Shown in pieces: positions 52,944-63,517 of a stretch of 64,000 nt of DNA (positions within the stretch are counted from its first letter, which is position 1; each line of letters begins with the position of its first letter). The translations under genes were made by a program, and so were the position numbers. The notes beneath the pieces are model-generated. The model was given only the letters and a program-made list of their open reading frames with translations. It made no database searches and was not told the origin of the DNA. The stretch covers positions 61,855 through 125,854 of the forward strand of contig NZ_WINH01000011.1 in assembly GCF_010993985.1 (NCBI RefSeq). Reading direction: 5' to 3'. This DNA is from Paraferrimonas sp. SM1919 (lineage in GTDB: Bacteria; Pseudomonadota; Gammaproteobacteria; Enterobacterales; Shewanellaceae).

Positions 52944-54128
52944 ATGCAGACATTCGACACTATCATCATCGGCGCCGGTGCCGCCGGCTTAATGTGTGCC
53001 GCAACTTCCGGCTATCAAGGCTGTTCAGTTTTAGTATTGGATAATGCTAAAAAATCTGGCCGTAAAATTCTCATTAGTGGTGGCGGTAAGTCTAATTTCA
53101 CCAACACAAAAGTAGAGCCCAATCATTTTGTTTGCAGTAATCCTCATTTTGTTAAATCGGCGCTAGCACGCTATCCATCAACTCAATTTATAGAGCTAGT
53201 AGAGCGCCACGGACTGCAATACGAGGAGCGCGACCATGGTCAGTTGTTTTGTTTGAACTCTGCTCAGGATTTATTGAATATTCTATTAACTGAATGCGAA
53301 TGGGCAGGTTGCGATATTAGATTGCGCCATGAAATTATCGCCATTGAACATACGCCTAACGGCTTTGTAATCAATACCTCTGAAGGTGAATTTTGTGGCT
53401 TAAAACTGGTTATCGCTACAGGTGGTTTATCTATGCCAAAACTTGGTGCGACCCCCTTTGGCTATCAAGTTGCCGAGCAATTTGGCCATAGCATCATCGC
53501 AACAAGAGCAGGATTAGTCCCTTTCACTTTGCAACCTGATGACAAACAAAATTTTGCCACACTCTCTGGCATTTCGTTACCCGTAACCATTCAAGCACAA
53601 CGTGGTCCAAGTTTTGATAGAGATCTGTTATTCACCCACCGTGGGTTATCCGGGCCAGCAGTATTACAAATCTCCAATTACTGGGTAGCTGGCGAAGTGG
53701 TCACCATTGATCTACTTCCAAACCAAAATGTTATTGAAATACTAAATAGGATTATCCACAAGCAACCAAAACTGAGTACCAAAAATGCTCTGAGCAACCT
53801 AATCCCCAAACGACTAGTTGAAGCTTTGATTGATGAGCAAATTCTAGTAACGCCTATCGCACAACTGGGCAAAACCCAATTGCAAGCTATCAATGACAAA
53901 TTGCATCAGCTTTGTATTAAACCTGGTGGAACCGAAGGTTACCGAACCGCCGAAGTAACCCTTGGTGGTGTTAATACCGATGAAATTTCAAGTAAAAACA
54001 TGGAAAGTAAGCTCGTACCAGGATTGTTCTTTATTGGAGAAGTGCTTGATGTTACTGGCTGGTTGGGTGGCTTTAATTTCCAATGGGCATGGGCCTCAGG
54101 CGTCGCCTGTGGTTTAGCGCAAAAATAA
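52944..54128 (+). CDS. yhiN: YhiN/HI0933-type flavoprotein
   Basis: NAD(P)/FAD-dependent oxidoreductase of 394 residues (COG2081). The FAD Rossmann motif is TIIIGAGAAGLMCAATSG, followed by the family-specific GRKILISGGGKSNFTN. The C-terminal LFFIGEVLDVTGWLGGFNFQWAWASG is equally typical. The substrate is not known. Convergent with the Omp85-like gene, separated by 17 nt. Confidence 0.85.
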   Translation: MQTFDTIIIGAGAAGLMCAATSGYQGCSVLVLDNAKKSGRKILISGGGKSNFTNTKVEPNHFVCSNPHFVKSALARYPSTQFIELVERHGLQYEERDHGQLFCLNSAQDLLNILLTECEWAGCDIRLRHEIIAIEHTPNGFVINTSEGEFCGLKLVIATGGLSMPKLGATPFGYQVAEQFGHSIIATRAGLVPFTLQPDDKQNFATLSGISLPVTIQAQRGPSFDRDLLFTHRGLSGPAVLQISNYWVAGEVVTIDLLPNQNVIEILNRIIHKQPKLSTKNALSNLIPKRLVEALIDEQILVTPIAQLGKTQLQAINDKLHQLCIKPGGTEGYRTAEVTLGGVNTDEISSKNMESKLVPGLFFIGEVLDVTGWLGGFNFQWAWASGVACGLAQK

Positions 54129-54145
54129 AGGCTTAAGCTGAGTAT

Positions 54146-55711
54146 TCAAAACTGCTCTTTGACTTGAATTCTCAGCTCCCAATTACTGAGTTTAGGATCG
54201 TCAGTTATTGGCTTGGCGAAATCTAGATGGACAATATTGTTATTTGAGGCATGGGTCGAATAGGCCCTCAAGCCTATGCCTACACTATTCATAGTGGCTC
54301 TTGATTGCTGATATAAATTGCCCCCAAAAGTATTCCCAATATCGTAAAAAGCCACACCAGCAAGTTCAAATAGACGGTAAACATTAATATTTGGATACCA
54401 TCGACCTTCTATGGTTCCCAAAAGGTAATGATCGCCGTGGCGATACTGAATAGGGTACCCCCTCAAACCATTATCGCCACCCAAGGTTATCGGGGTATCT
54501 AAATATTGATTCTGAGATGCCACGCCATCTAATTTGCCATAAACCGAAACGCTTTCGTTGAGCCGATAGAAAACCTCATTGTATAGCCTTGAAGCAATTC
54601 GATATTCTCCATTAGGGCGACGTTCCCCATTATTATTAAAGCTAGTTTTCCAGATCAAATCATCAAAAATCTGAGTGGCTTTTTGAAAGCCCAATTCCCA
54701 GATAGCACCCTTGCCTGATGCTGCTGTATTTGATGTATCAACACCTAATCTAGCTCGATAATCTAAATTAAAATTAATATCTTCAATACGGTTGATTAAA
54801 TAAACATTGGTTAATTTTTTATAGCCATCTTGCCGTTTTTGAATTTCTATCCAAGGATATTGAAAATGCCTATTTTGGGGAAGCGTATCTATTATCGGCT
54901 CTGAGAAGTAATGCTTATCAATGGTAAATCCAAGCTTTACACGGCGAACTTTACTGACGCCACTAAAACGGCTTAAACGCCAGCCAAACCATAGGTCTCC
55001 TTGTTCAATAACATGTCTAAATTCATTAACACTATCGTGACCTGCCAAAATCAAATCTGTTTGAGTGGTATCATGTAGACTAACCCCGGCTCCCCATTCA
55101 CTATCTAGAGACATGAACGGTCTGAATAAACTCAGATACTTATCGCTACCATCGCTGTTTTTTGACAGAGCAACACTGGCATAGGCATTATTACCTGTAA
55201 ATAATGGCGCCCGAATCGCTAAAGAATATCCAGTCCTTAAATAATTCTTCTTATAGGCAAATTTACTATAGATTCCATAACCTAAAAAATTACTATCTCT
55301 AATACCTATGCTGTAATTATTTTCTCCCCCTGAGCGCCCAAAATTTATCGTTGGCAAAAGTGACCACGTATCCCAAGTTTCCACTTTGACTTGATCATCC
55401 TCTGTTTTGGTGACTCTTGCATCTCTTAAATATCTTGAATTCCTTAAATGGCGTTCAATCTCAGCAAGGCCAGCAGCATCATTAGGACAAATATCAAAGC
55501 CAGCAAGCTCCTCTTTAATGGCCGCTTGCTTAGTCGTGAGGTGAAGATTGTTGGCAAGTCTATGAAGCCAGATTGTGCCTTCGGCTTCGGTATTGAAAAT
55601 GTTGTTTTGCTCGAGCAGCACTTGGTCTTCTGTGAGACATGACTCGGCAATAAGGGGAAAGGAAAGTACTGTCAAAAGAATAAATGAAAAACCACTGCTT
55701 GTATTCCTCAC
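54146..55711 (-). CDS. Omp85-family outer-membrane protein, shortened
   Basis: Outer-membrane protein of 521 residues with a signal peptide (ending near IAES). The N-terminal 100 residues contain a single POTRA-like unit (AEIERHLRNSRYLRDARVT ... VKVETWDTWSLLP), and the rest is a barrel with the LRGYP motif characteristic of Omp85/BamA/FhaC proteins (L6 loop) in LGGDNGLRGYPIQYRHG. It ends in the aromatic residue Phe required by the Bam machine. BamA itself is longer with five POTRA domains, so this is a different member; the substrate is unknown. A Bam-like or two-partner secretion role is only possible. Confidence 0.72.
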   Translation of the reverse strand: MRNTSSGFSFILLTVLSFPLIAESCLTEDQVLLEQNNIFNTEAEGTIWLHRLANNLHLTTKQAAIKEELAGFDICPNDAAGLAEIERHLRNSRYLRDARVTKTEDDQVKVETWDTWSLLPTINFGRSGGENNYSIGIRDSNFLGYGIYSKFAYKKNYLRTGYSLAIRAPLFTGNNAYASVALSKNSDGSDKYLSLFRPFMSLDSEWGAGVSLHDTTQTDLILAGHDSVNEFRHVIEQGDLWFGWRLSRFSGVSKVRRVKLGFTIDKHYFSEPIIDTLPQNRHFQYPWIEIQKRQDGYKKLTNVYLINRIEDINFNLDYRARLGVDTSNTAASGKGAIWELGFQKATQIFDDLIWKTSFNNNGERRPNGEYRIASRLYNEVFYRLNESVSVYGKLDGVASQNQYLDTPITLGGDNGLRGYPIQYRHGDHYLLGTIEGRWYPNINVYRLFELAGVAFYDIGNTFGGNLYQQSRATMNSVGIGLRAYSTHASNNNIVHLDFAKPITDDPKLSNWELRIQVKEQF

Positions 55712-55796
55712 TATACCCTCTTAGACAAGATGTTAATTATATTTTAAATATAGCGACCTAAATTTAATATTGCATCAATATTTGTCATTGAAAGAC

Positions 55797-55824
55797 AAAA
55801 AAGGTGCCAGTAGGCACCTTTTTT
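55797..55824 (-). terminator. intrinsic terminator of the yibN-secB-gpsA operon
   Basis: AAAAAAGGTGCC (55797-55808) and its complement (55813-55824) form a perfect 12-bp stem with a 4-nt loop, ending in T6 on the minus strand. Confidence 0.92.
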
Positions 55825-55839
55825 ATCAATGACTTATAA

Positions 55840-56844
55840 TTAATGCTCGGACTTCGGAGTTCTAGACAAGAGGCTTTTAGCCGCTTCAATAGCAGGCTTA
55901 CCTTCATACAACACTTGATATATTTGCTCAGTAATTGGCATTTCAACGTCTAATCGTTTCGCCAACACAAATACCTCTTTAGTATTGCGATAGCCTTCTA
56001 CCACTTGGCCAATATCATCTTGTGCTTGTTGGATTTCATGTCCTTTACCTAACGCTAAACCAAAACGTCTATTGCGAGACTGATTATCCGTACAAGTAAG
56101 CACTAAATCCCCTAGACCACTCATACCTATAAAGGTATTACTATTGGCACCAACCGCTTCGCCAAGACGGCACATTTCCGCTAGGCCACGAGTGATTAAC
56201 GCCGTTCTTGCATTGGCACCAAAACCCAAACCATCTGACATTCCCGCACCAATTGCGATGACATTTTTAACCGCGCCACCCAATTGCAAGCCTATAAAAT
56301 CATGATTCTGATAAACCCTTAGGCGAGATTCACAACGTAACAGGTCTGCAATTTTGGCTGAATGAAGTTGGTTTTCGGATGCTACGGCAATAGCTGTTGG
56401 CAAGCCCGCAGCTAATTCTTTTGCGAAGGTAGGCCCAGATAAAACCGCTAAAGAATAGTCATCACCTAAAATTTCTCGAGCAACTTCTTGCAACAACCGA
56501 CCGGTTTCAGGCTCAAGGCCTTTAGTGGCCCAAGTAATTTGGGTACCTGCTTGCAGGTGAGGCTTTAATTGAGTCAAAACTTGTGCAAAAACATGACTCG
56601 GAACAACCACTAAAATTTCCTTAGTTGAAGCCGCCACTTTTGCTAAATCAGACTCAAGTGACAACGCTTCAGGAAAGGCGATACCAGGTAAAAACCTTTC
56701 GTTTGAACCATCTTTAATAAGGGTGTTGATATGCTCTGGGTTGTGCCCCCATAAACAAACCTTATGACCGTTCCGAGCAATCGCAATTGCCAAAGAGGTG
56801 CCATAGGAACCGGCACCTAACACAGCAATATCAAAAAAAGACAA
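55840..56844 (-). CDS. gpsA: glycerol-3-phosphate dehydrogenase [NAD(P)+]
   Basis: Makes glycerol-3-phosphate for phospholipids, about 334 residues. The dinucleotide fold is [18 protein letters not shown], the catalytic Lys is in [13 protein letters not shown] and the family [10 protein letters not shown] stretch is present. The likely start is a TTG at 56844, preceded by AAGG with 8-nt spacing; it gives the usual N terminus, whereas an in-frame ATG at 56919 lies inside secB. The gap after secB is 10 nt. Confidence 0.9.
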   Translation of the reverse strand: MSFFDIAVLGAGSYGTSLAIAIARNGHKVCLWGHNPEHINTLIKDGSNERFLPGIAFPEALSLESDLAKVAASTKEILVVVPSHVFAQVLTQLKPHLQAGTQITWATKGLEPETGRLLQEVAREILGDDYSLAVLSGPTFAKELAAGLPTAIAVASENQLHSAKIADLLRCESRLRVYQNHDFIGLQLGGAVKNVIAIGAGMSDGLGFGANARTALITRGLAEMCRLGEAVGANSNTFIGMSGLGDLVLTCTDNQSRNRRFGLALGKGHEIQQAQDDIGQVVEGYRNTKEVFVLAKRLDVEMPITEQIYQVLYEGKPAIEAAKSLLSRTPKSEH

Positions 56845-56854
56845 AGCTAATACC

Positions 56855-57331
56855 TTATTGAGCCTGTTCTTCAGCAGCAGCTTGTTGGCTTTGCTGAACG
56901 TACTGGGCAAATAATGCATCGAAGTTAACAGGCGCCAAGTTTAGCTGTGGGAATGTTCCACGATTCACTAAGTTAGATACTGTCTCACGTGCATATGGGA
57001 ATAATACGTTAGGGCAGTATGCGCCTAATGAATGTGCAAGTTGTTGTTCTGTTAAGCCTTCAATAGAGAAGATACCGGCTTGCTGAACTTCAGCTAAGAA
57101 TGCTGTTTCTTCACCAATAGAGGCTGTAACGGTAAGCGTTAACACAACTTCAAATACATTTTCTGCTAACTTGTTGCTGCGTGTATCTAGGTCAAGTTTA
57201 ACTTCTGGGTTCCATTCTTTTTGGAAAATAGCCGGGCTATTTGGTGTTTCAAAAGAAATATCTTTGGTGTATACACGTTGGATATTAAATTGTGGGGCTT
57301 GTGCTTCGTTGTTTACTGCTTGCTCAGACAT
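56855..57331 (-). CDS. secB: protein-export chaperone SecB
   Basis: Cytoplasmic export chaperone of 158 residues that holds preproteins unfolded for SecA. The conserved core is present: [29 protein letters not shown], then [10 protein letters not shown] and the [32 protein letters not shown] stretch. An acidic, Gln-rich tail follows. It lies in the yibN-secB-gpsA operon; the grxC gene found there in E. coli is missing. Confidence 0.95.
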   Translation of the reverse strand: MSEQAVNNEAQAPQFNIQRVYTKDISFETPNSPAIFQKEWNPEVKLDLDTRSNKLAENVFEVVLTLTVTASIGEETAFLAEVQQAGIFSIEGLTEQQLAHSLGAYCPNVLFPYARETVSNLVNRGTFPQLNLAPVNFDALFAQYVQQSQQAAAEEQAQ

Positions 57332-57382
57332 GTTAAAACCTTTTTTAATTAATTTTAGTTAGAATAGACGCTTGTTTGCCTA

Positions 57383-57817
57383 CTAATTTTTTTTGCGAAC
57401 AACTGGCAAATTATTATTTAACCAATCAGTCATGCCACCTTGCAAGTTATAAACACTTTCAAATCCTTGTTGAACCAAAAGATTGGCGCATTGAGTTGAT
57501 GTCATCCCTGCTGTGCATACCACTATAATGGGTGCAGATTTTTTATTTTCAAGTTTTCCTAACTGATTATTTTTAATATCCGCGACCGGAAGGCTAACAG
57601 CTCCAGTGATATGACCTTTTTTGAACTCTTCATTACTGCGTACATCAACAATCGTCGCATCTTGGCGATTAATTAATTGCACAGCTTGTTGATGATTAAT
57701 TTTTTGTACTTTAGAAGTTATGCCTTTAATTACAGAAACAACCAGTACTAAAAATAAACCAACCCAAGCGATGGACAATACCGGGTTGCGGCCAAGGAAA
57801 TCCATAAATTCCAACAT
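57383..57817 (-). CDS. yibN: membrane-anchored rhodanese-like protein
   Basis: Rhodanese-domain protein of 144 residues with an N-terminal membrane helix (about 12-31) and one cytoplasmic rhodanese domain. The active-site loop is C101-TAGMT in VVCTAGMTSTQCANLL. It heads the secB-gpsA operon as in E. coli. A sulfurtransferase role linked to protein export or envelope thiol control is not proven. Confidence 0.87.
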   Translation of the reverse strand: MLEFMDFLGRNPVLSIAWVGLFLVLVVSVIKGITSKVQKINHQQAVQLINRQDATIVDVRSNEEFKKGHITGAVSLPVADIKNNQLGKLENKKSAPIIVVCTAGMTSTQCANLLVQQGFESVYNLQGGMTDWLNNNLPVVRKKN

Positions 57818-57993
57818 TGCAGATACCTACTTACTTACTGAAAATGAAAATTTGCGTGAATTATACCTAGCAGTTGATAAAATTTCAGCAAAGAATCATA
57901 TTAGCCGCTTAAGTTAATAACATTTTTACATTTAAACTGTTTAAATTGGATAGTAATATAGTAACCAGTTTATTTTTTATTTGGTAATTACCC

Positions 57994-59520
57994 ATGAGCG
58001 ACAAGCAAACACTTGCATTGGTCATCCTTGATGGCTGGGGTCATAGAGAAGACGCCCCTGATAATGCTATTTCTCTAGCAAACACTCCAACTCTCGATAA
58101 GCTTTGGAATGAATCAACAAGCATGCTCATCTCTGCATCGGGTGGCCATGTAGGCTTGCCTGATGGCCAGATGGGTAACTCTGAAGTTGGCCATATAAAC
58201 ATCGGTTCAGGTCGAACGGTCTATCAAGAACTGACTCGCATTGGTAAAGCCATTAAAGATGGCGATTTTAATAACAACGTTGCACTGGTTAACGCCATTG
58301 ACGCGGCTAATGCTAAGGGTAAAGCCGTTCACTTAATGGGCTTGTTGTCCGCCGGTGGCGTACATTCCCATGAAGACCATATTGTCGCGGCCATCAAACT
58401 GTGCCACCAAAAAGGCGCTAAAGTCTACCTGCACGCTTTTTTAGACGGTCGAGATACGCCTCCTCGTAGTGCTGAAGGTTCCTTAAGCAAGATTGAAGCG
58501 TTATTTAGCGAACTTGGCTGTGGCCATATTGCTTCTGTTGTTGGGCGTTACTTCGCCATGGACCGAGATAACCGCTGGGAGCGCGTTGAAGCAGCCTACG
58601 ATGTGATCACTCTAGGCCAAAGTGAATACCATTACGACACCGCAGTTGCCGCTTTGAACGCTGCCTATGATCGTGATGAAAATGATGAGTTTGTCGCGGC
58701 CTCTTCCATTGTTAACAAAGTAAAAATGGAAGATGGTGATAGTGTCATTTTTTGCAACTTCCGCGCTGATCGCGCTCGCCAGTTAACGCGCTGCTTTACC
58801 GAAGCTAACTTTGAAGGCTTCAACCGTAAAGTCATGCCACAGCTAAGTGACTTTGTCATGATGACAGAGTATGCCGCAGACATTAACGCCAGCTGTGCTT
58901 TTCCTTCGGTAGACCTCGTAAACACATTAGGCGAGACCTTACAAAATCTAGGCAAGACCCAGCTACGTATTTCTGAAACTGAAAAGTACGCCCATGTCAC
59001 ATTCTTTTTTAATGGTGGTAAAGAGCTTCCTTTTGAAGGTGAAGATCGTGAGTTGATCCCTTCCCCTGATGTTGCCACCTATGATCTGCAGCCAGAAATG
59101 AACTCTGAACTGCTAACTGACAAACTGGTTAGCGCTATCGATTCTGGCAAGTATGATGTCATTATTTGTAACTATCCTAACGGTGATATGGTTGGACACA
59201 CGGGTAACCTTGAAGCTGCCATTAAGGCGTGTGAAGCGGTAGATCGCTCGATTGCTAGGGTAATAGAAGCCTTAAACAACAATCATGGTGAGTGCTTAAT
59301 AACTGCAGACCATGGTAATGCTGAACAAATGAAAAATGAACAGACGGGTCAAGCACATACAGCACATACCAGTGAGCCTGTGCCATTCATTTATTACGGT
59401 AGGCAAGCGACAGCAGCTGCAAGTGGCTGTCTAAGCGATATTGCACCAACCATCTTAGCGCTGAAGGGATACCCTATTCCTGCAGAGATGACTGGCAAGC
59501 CATTAATGACTGTTAATTAA
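57994..59520 (+). CDS. gpmI: 2,3-bisphosphoglycerate-independent phosphoglycerate mutase
   Basis: Glycolytic mutase of 508 residues that uses two Mn ions. The phosphorylated Ser is S63 in [17 protein letters not shown]; metal ligands include D13 in [11 protein letters not shown] and the ADHGNAEQM motif near the C terminus. Its stop overlaps the start of envC by one nucleotide, so translation is coupled. Confidence 0.95.
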   Translation: MSDKQTLALVILDGWGHREDAPDNAISLANTPTLDKLWNESTSMLISASGGHVGLPDGQMGNSEVGHINIGSGRTVYQELTRIGKAIKDGDFNNNVALVNAIDAANAKGKAVHLMGLLSAGGVHSHEDHIVAAIKLCHQKGAKVYLHAFLDGRDTPPRSAEGSLSKIEALFSELGCGHIASVVGRYFAMDRDNRWERVEAAYDVITLGQSEYHYDTAVAALNAAYDRDENDEFVAASSIVNKVKMEDGDSVIFCNFRADRARQLTRCFTEANFEGFNRKVMPQLSDFVMMTEYAADINASCAFPSVDLVNTLGETLQNLGKTQLRISETEKYAHVTFFFNGGKELPFEGEDRELIPSPDVATYDLQPEMNSELLTDKLVSAIDSGKYDVIICNYPNGDMVGHTGNLEAAIKACEAVDRSIARVIEALNNNHGECLITADHGNAEQMKNEQTGQAHTAHTSEPVPFIYYGRQATAAASGCLSDIAPTILALKGYPIPAEMTGKPLMTVN

Positions 59521-60644
59521 TGCGACTTAGTTTATTAGTAGTAGGTTTGTGTGCCGGCTTAATTGCCGGCACAGCCAACGGTAGCGATAACGCTGATCTG
59601 AAACAGAGACAGCTAGAACTTGAGCAAATTAAGCTACAGATTGCTAAACAACAAGCCAGTATTAGTAATAGAAGACAACAGCATAAAAAATTGCTCGCGC
59701 TGTTAAAAAAGGACGAAAAAGCAGTTGCAAGAGTTGCTAAGAAGCTCAGTCAAAGCAAAGATGAGCTTACACAAATAAAAAAAGCGATAGAGGTCACTCG
59801 CAAGGAAATACTTCAGCTTGAAGACCAGATGAGTATTCAGCAGCAGCAACTTATCAGCTCGATACGGTCTGCTTATAAAATAGGCTCTCACAGCTTTTTA
59901 CAACTTCTGCTTGAACAGCAACAAGTATCCCAAGCCGAACGCTTTAGCGTTTACTATCAAGCCTTAAGCCAAGCACGCAGTGAAGCCATTGATAAGCTCC
60001 AAGAAACTGAAAATACGTTGTACCAACGCCAACAGCAGCAATCGATCCAGCAAGCCAAATTACAAAATTTAGTGGCTGCTAACTTAGAGCAAAGTCAGCA
60101 ACTTAAACTGCAAAAGTCTCAACGTGAAAAAACCTTAAAACAGCTGCAATCTAATATCAGCAGCTCAACCCTAGGTTTAGAACAACTTGAAGTAGAACAA
60201 GCTAGCTTGCAAAAACTGATAACTGACAGCTTGCAACGGCCCACCCATTTTTCTGGATTAGCAAAATCCGCAGGCAAACTATCCTGGCCCGTATCTGGAA
60301 ATCATACTAATAGCTTTGGAAGTAAACGTAGCGCTCAAGTAAAGTGGAAAGGCATCAATATCAGCGCCAAAGAAGGCACTCCGGTCAAAGTCATTGCTGA
60401 TGGTGTTATCATTTTTTCTGATTGGATGAATAACTTCGGCATGATGACGGTTGTCGATCATGGTGAAGGCTATATGAGCTTATATGCCCATGCTCAAGCA
60501 CTCCTAGGTCAAACCGGTGCTCGCGTCAAAAAAGGCGATACCATCGCTCTTGTTGGAAATTCAGGTGGGAAATCAAAAGCTGGCCTATACTTTGAATTAC
60601 GACATAAAGGGCAAGCGGTTAATCCTAGCAAGTATTGTAAATAG
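59520..60644 (+). CDS. envC: murein hydrolase activator EnvC
   Basis: Periplasmic activator of AmiA/AmiB amidases for daughter-cell separation, 374 residues. After a signal peptide (about 1-20) comes a long coiled coil (about 23-220) and a LytM (M23) domain. The LytM metal motif is degenerate: the usual HxxxD is replaced by KWKGINI, while LYAHAQALLGQTGARVKKGD is kept, as expected of an activator and not a peptidase. Starts within the stop of gpmI. Confidence 0.9.
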   Translation: MRLSLLVVGLCAGLIAGTANGSDNADLKQRQLELEQIKLQIAKQQASISNRRQQHKKLLALLKKDEKAVARVAKKLSQSKDELTQIKKAIEVTRKEILQLEDQMSIQQQQLISSIRSAYKIGSHSFLQLLLEQQQVSQAERFSVYYQALSQARSEAIDKLQETENTLYQRQQQQSIQQAKLQNLVAANLEQSQQLKLQKSQREKTLKQLQSNISSSTLGLEQLEVEQASLQKLITDSLQRPTHFSGLAKSAGKLSWPVSGNHTNSFGSKRSAQVKWKGINISAKEGTPVKVIADGVIIFSDWMNNFGMMTVVDHGEGYMSLYAHAQALLGQTGARVKKGDTIALVGNSGGKSKAGLYFELRHKGQAVNPSKYCK

Positions 60645-60676
60645 GTACCGTTTGCTCTTCAAATTCTGGAGAGCTC

Positions 60677-61894
60677 ATGGTGACTATTATCCGTTATCTA
60701 TGTGCCATATTAATAGGATTTAGCCTTGGTATTACAGTTACACACTCAAGCCAAGATAGTAAATTTACGGATGATGAGGCACCATTTTCAATACTTAATG
60801 ATGTATTAAATTCCGTTAGTCAATTCTATGTTGATGATGTCGATATCGCACAACTAGAAATGGCTGCCGTTGAAGGCATCCTAACTTCACTTGACCCATA
60901 TTCAGACTACCTTAACAAGGATGACCTTGCCGTATTTTACGACAACAGCAAAGGCCAATACTTTGGTTATGGTATCGAAGTTTCAATAAAAAATGATTTG
61001 CTTACCATTATTACTCCCTTAGCAAACTCACCGGCTGCTGCCGCAGGAATTCAGGCCGGAGACGTAATTAAGAAAATCAATAACAATCCTGTGACTCTTG
61101 CCGAAGTAGATAAGTTGTTACTTTCAATTAAACAATCAAGTAATGATGGCTTGCCAATTGAGCTTGAAATTTACCGAGACAACCAGAGTCTACTTAAAAG
61201 GTTGTTACCAGCTAACATCATGGTCGCTTCGGTCACATCGACCACCGTGACCGAAGACACACAACTCATTAAGCTGCACAATTTTAATGAGGACACTAGC
61301 CAGCAGTTCGAAGCAGCACTTGAACAACTACCAATAACCAATAAAAACATAATCTTAGATCTAAGAAACAATCCTGGAGGATTGCTAAGAGAAGCTATCT
61401 CGATTGCTGATATGTTTATTACTGAAGGAACTATTGTCAAAACATCTGGTAGGTTTAAATATGCAAATCGTGAATACATAGCGCAAAAAAATAAAGTGCA
61501 ACATCAACAACAACTGATTGTTCTGATCAACAAAGGATCGGCTTCTGCAGCAGAGGTACTCGCAGCAGCATTGCAAGAAAATGGCAGGGCTAAGCTAATT
61601 GGGCAAACGTCGTTTGGCAAGGGTACTGTCCAATCGGTTTTACCTAGCCAACCTGCTGGCACCGCACTTAAACTGACGACAGCTCGTTATTACACACCTA
61701 ATAAAAATGATATTCATGATGTTGGTATTACTCCAGACATCATTGTTGATCCTGCTAGCAAGATGGAGAACAGGTCTTTAGCAACTAAAATAACTGATCC
61801 TGTTATTGATATGATGCTTATTGAAGATAAAAGCTTATTCAAGGCTCTTGAAATTTTAAATCAACAATCAAACTTAATTGCTGTAAACAATTAA
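60677..61894 (+). CDS. ctpA: C-terminal processing peptidase (S41)
   Basis: Membrane-anchored or periplasmic peptidase of 405 residues. An N-terminal helix (about 4-22) precedes the typical LDPYSDYLN stretch, a PDZ domain (about 95-170) and the catalytic domain with ILDLRNNPGG. The nucleophile is S290 in GSASAAE and the general base is K315 in TSFGKGT, a 25-residue spacing. GGAGA precedes the ATG. It follows envC in the same order as in related Shewanella. Its end overlaps a convergent cysteine-cluster gene by 4 nt. Confidence 0.92.
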   Translation: MVTIIRYLCAILIGFSLGITVTHSSQDSKFTDDEAPFSILNDVLNSVSQFYVDDVDIAQLEMAAVEGILTSLDPYSDYLNKDDLAVFYDNSKGQYFGYGIEVSIKNDLLTIITPLANSPAAAAGIQAGDVIKKINNNPVTLAEVDKLLLSIKQSSNDGLPIELEIYRDNQSLLKRLLPANIMVASVTSTTVTEDTQLIKLHNFNEDTSQQFEAALEQLPITNKNIILDLRNNPGGLLREAISIADMFITEGTIVKTSGRFKYANREYIAQKNKVQHQQQLIVLINKGSASAAEVLAAALQENGRAKLIGQTSFGKGTVQSVLPSQPAGTALKLTTARYYTPNKNDIHDVGITPDIIVDPASKMENRSLATKITDPVIDMMLIEDKSLFKALEILNQQSNLIAVNN

Positions 61895-62142
61895 CTGGTT
61901 AAGCGCTCTAGTTCTGTTATAAGGGCTAGAGCTTCTGTTGAACTATCGCCACACACATCTTTACCCGCTTTAAATTGACCGCACAATGCCGGCCTTTCTG
62001 GCTTACCGAACAACTTGCACAGGTTATTGTCATCCAACTGGATGCATCGTTCCCCTGCTTTTTTACCATTTGGCATACCCGGAATGGGCAAGTTTATTGA
62101 AGGTGCAATACAACATGCACCACAGCCTAGTCTACAATCCAT
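61891..62142 (-). CDS. YkgJ-family cysteine-cluster protein
   Basis: Small protein of 83 residues with seven cysteines, starting CRLGCGACC and continuing with GERCIQLDDNNLCKLFGKPERPALC. The pattern is that of the YkgJ family, likely a zinc- or Fe-S-binding protein. Convergent overlap of 4 nt with ctpA. Function unknown. Confidence 0.75.
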   Translation of the reverse strand: MDCRLGCGACCIAPSINLPIPGMPNGKKAGERCIQLDDNNLCKLFGKPERPALCGQFKAGKDVCGDSSTEALALITELERLTS

Positions 62143-62206
62143 AAGCCCATGTATAATGTCAGAAATGATAGCGACAATTAAAACATTTAATTAAAGAGTT
62201 ATAAAC

Positions 62207-62602
62207 ATGCGATTAATGGTAAAACCTATTTCTGAGATCGATGCCCGTTTAGAAGCCGATTTAGCCAAGATTTGTGCAGATATCCCTGAATGGTTAGCGC
62301 CACAATTGGCAGCTGTAACCGATGGATACTTATTTACCTCTACCTTTAACGACCGCCACATCGCCTCTTGCCATGTAAATTTAGAACAACGATCATTGAT
62401 CATTGAGCATCTCATAGTAGGTGAGATTAACAGAAACCGCGGCATTGGCCATGATTTACTGCGCCAAGTAATTAAACACTTTAAGACCCCAACGCAGCTG
62501 ACATTTAATAATGATTTAAAAGTACCAAGTACCTTTAGAAAAGTATTAGTAAGCTGTGGTTATGAACCACAGGTAGACGGCAGTTGGATGCTTAGTAGCT
62601 AG
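62207..62602 (+). CDS. GNAT-fold protein, PanZ-like
   Basis: Protein of 131 residues with an acetyl-CoA pyrophosphate loop in NRNRGIGHDLLRQV. Overall length and layout resemble PanZ/PanM, which binds acetyl-CoA and triggers maturation of PanD (aspartate decarboxylase). It could also be an ordinary small acetyltransferase. The last 4 nt overlap a convergent cupin gene. Confidence 0.55.
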   Translation: MRLMVKPISEIDARLEADLAKICADIPEWLAPQLAAVTDGYLFTSTFNDRHIASCHVNLEQRSLIIEHLIVGEINRNRGIGHDLLRQVIKHFKTPTQLTFNNDLKVPSTFRKVLVSCGYEPQVDGSWMLSS

Positions 62603-62937
62603 CTGACGATTCTATCACCATGACTTGGAGGCGTGGAGGTAACAATAAACCTTACCTCGGCCTCTGAGTCATTTCTCGCCTGATGGGATTTACCAGCTGC
62701 TACTAGTAATCCCTCCCCCTCAGCCAACTGATAAATTTCACCATCAAGTTCAAAGGATAACACTCCTTCAAGTACATAGAAGAATTGCTGGGCGTATTGG
62801 TGATAATGGCGTTGCTCAACAGCCCCAGCTGGCATTCGCTCTTCAATAACACTCAACTGCTCATTCGCTACTAAATGCCAGCCATCACAATTGTCACCCC
62901 AAAGGTAATATTCTCCGTTTTGTTTACTGCTTATCAA
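62599..62937 (-). CDS. small cupin protein
   Basis: Single-domain cupin of 112 residues. The cupin motifs are AVEQRHYHQYAQQFFYVLEG and EGEGLLVAAGKSHQARN, with the His and Glu positions expected for metal binding except that one His is replaced. No operon partner on this side. Function unknown. Confidence 0.65.
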   Translation of the reverse strand: MISSKQNGEYYLWGDNCDGWHLVANEQLSVIEERMPAGAVEQRHYHQYAQQFFYVLEGVLSFELDGEIYQLAEGEGLLVAAGKSHQARNDSEAEVRFIVTSTPPSHGDRIVS

Positions 62938-63517
62938 AACTAATCCTCATCATTTACTCTTGACACTGACTGGTAGTCTAAAAAAACACCAAAAATACAA
63001 ACCTCGATATTATAAGGTCAATGTAAATTCAATAACTTAGGAAATAAATTCTGTAAAATATACAGCGGATAAACTGGGAAGTATACGGTAATTCAATATG
63101 TGAATAGGTAATCAGGAGTGAAATAACTCATAAATAGAAAAGGGTACCGATAGCTATGGCTATCAAGGTACCCTAGAATGCCTTATATGCGGCATTGATA
63201 CGCTAATGCGTGAAGGTCAATCTGTAAAAACTCTTATCACTTAATCGCCACTCCTTCCGCAAATTTAATCTAAACCTTAGGATCAGTCTAAGCACAACTG
63301 AAGATAAGCCCTTAATGCATTCAGCATGCATTGTTGGCTAGTGTTGCATTACTTTTAGTAGTAATAACAAAAAGCTATTAAGAAAAACTAGCCTTAACTT
63401 TACAGTAGAGAGTCAGCTACAGAAGCCTGACCTAATAAAGATAGCCCTATATGGTAATTTCTGCAATGTTTGAGAATAGTTTATTTAACCTTCCTAAGTT
63501 TAAAATGGTGCATATTA
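62938..63517. other. gene-free, AT-rich region with strong hairpins
   Basis: No protein-coding, tRNA or rRNA feature is apparent. AGGGTACC-GATAGC and GCTATC-AA-GGTACCCT (63141-63174) form a 14-bp stem with a 2-nt bulge. Next come AATGCC/GGCATT (63177-63196) and CGC/GCG (63201-63210), and further on AATGCAT/ATGCATT (63315-63333). The stretch lies between the cupin gene and the end of the rRNA operon. Confidence 0.6.
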
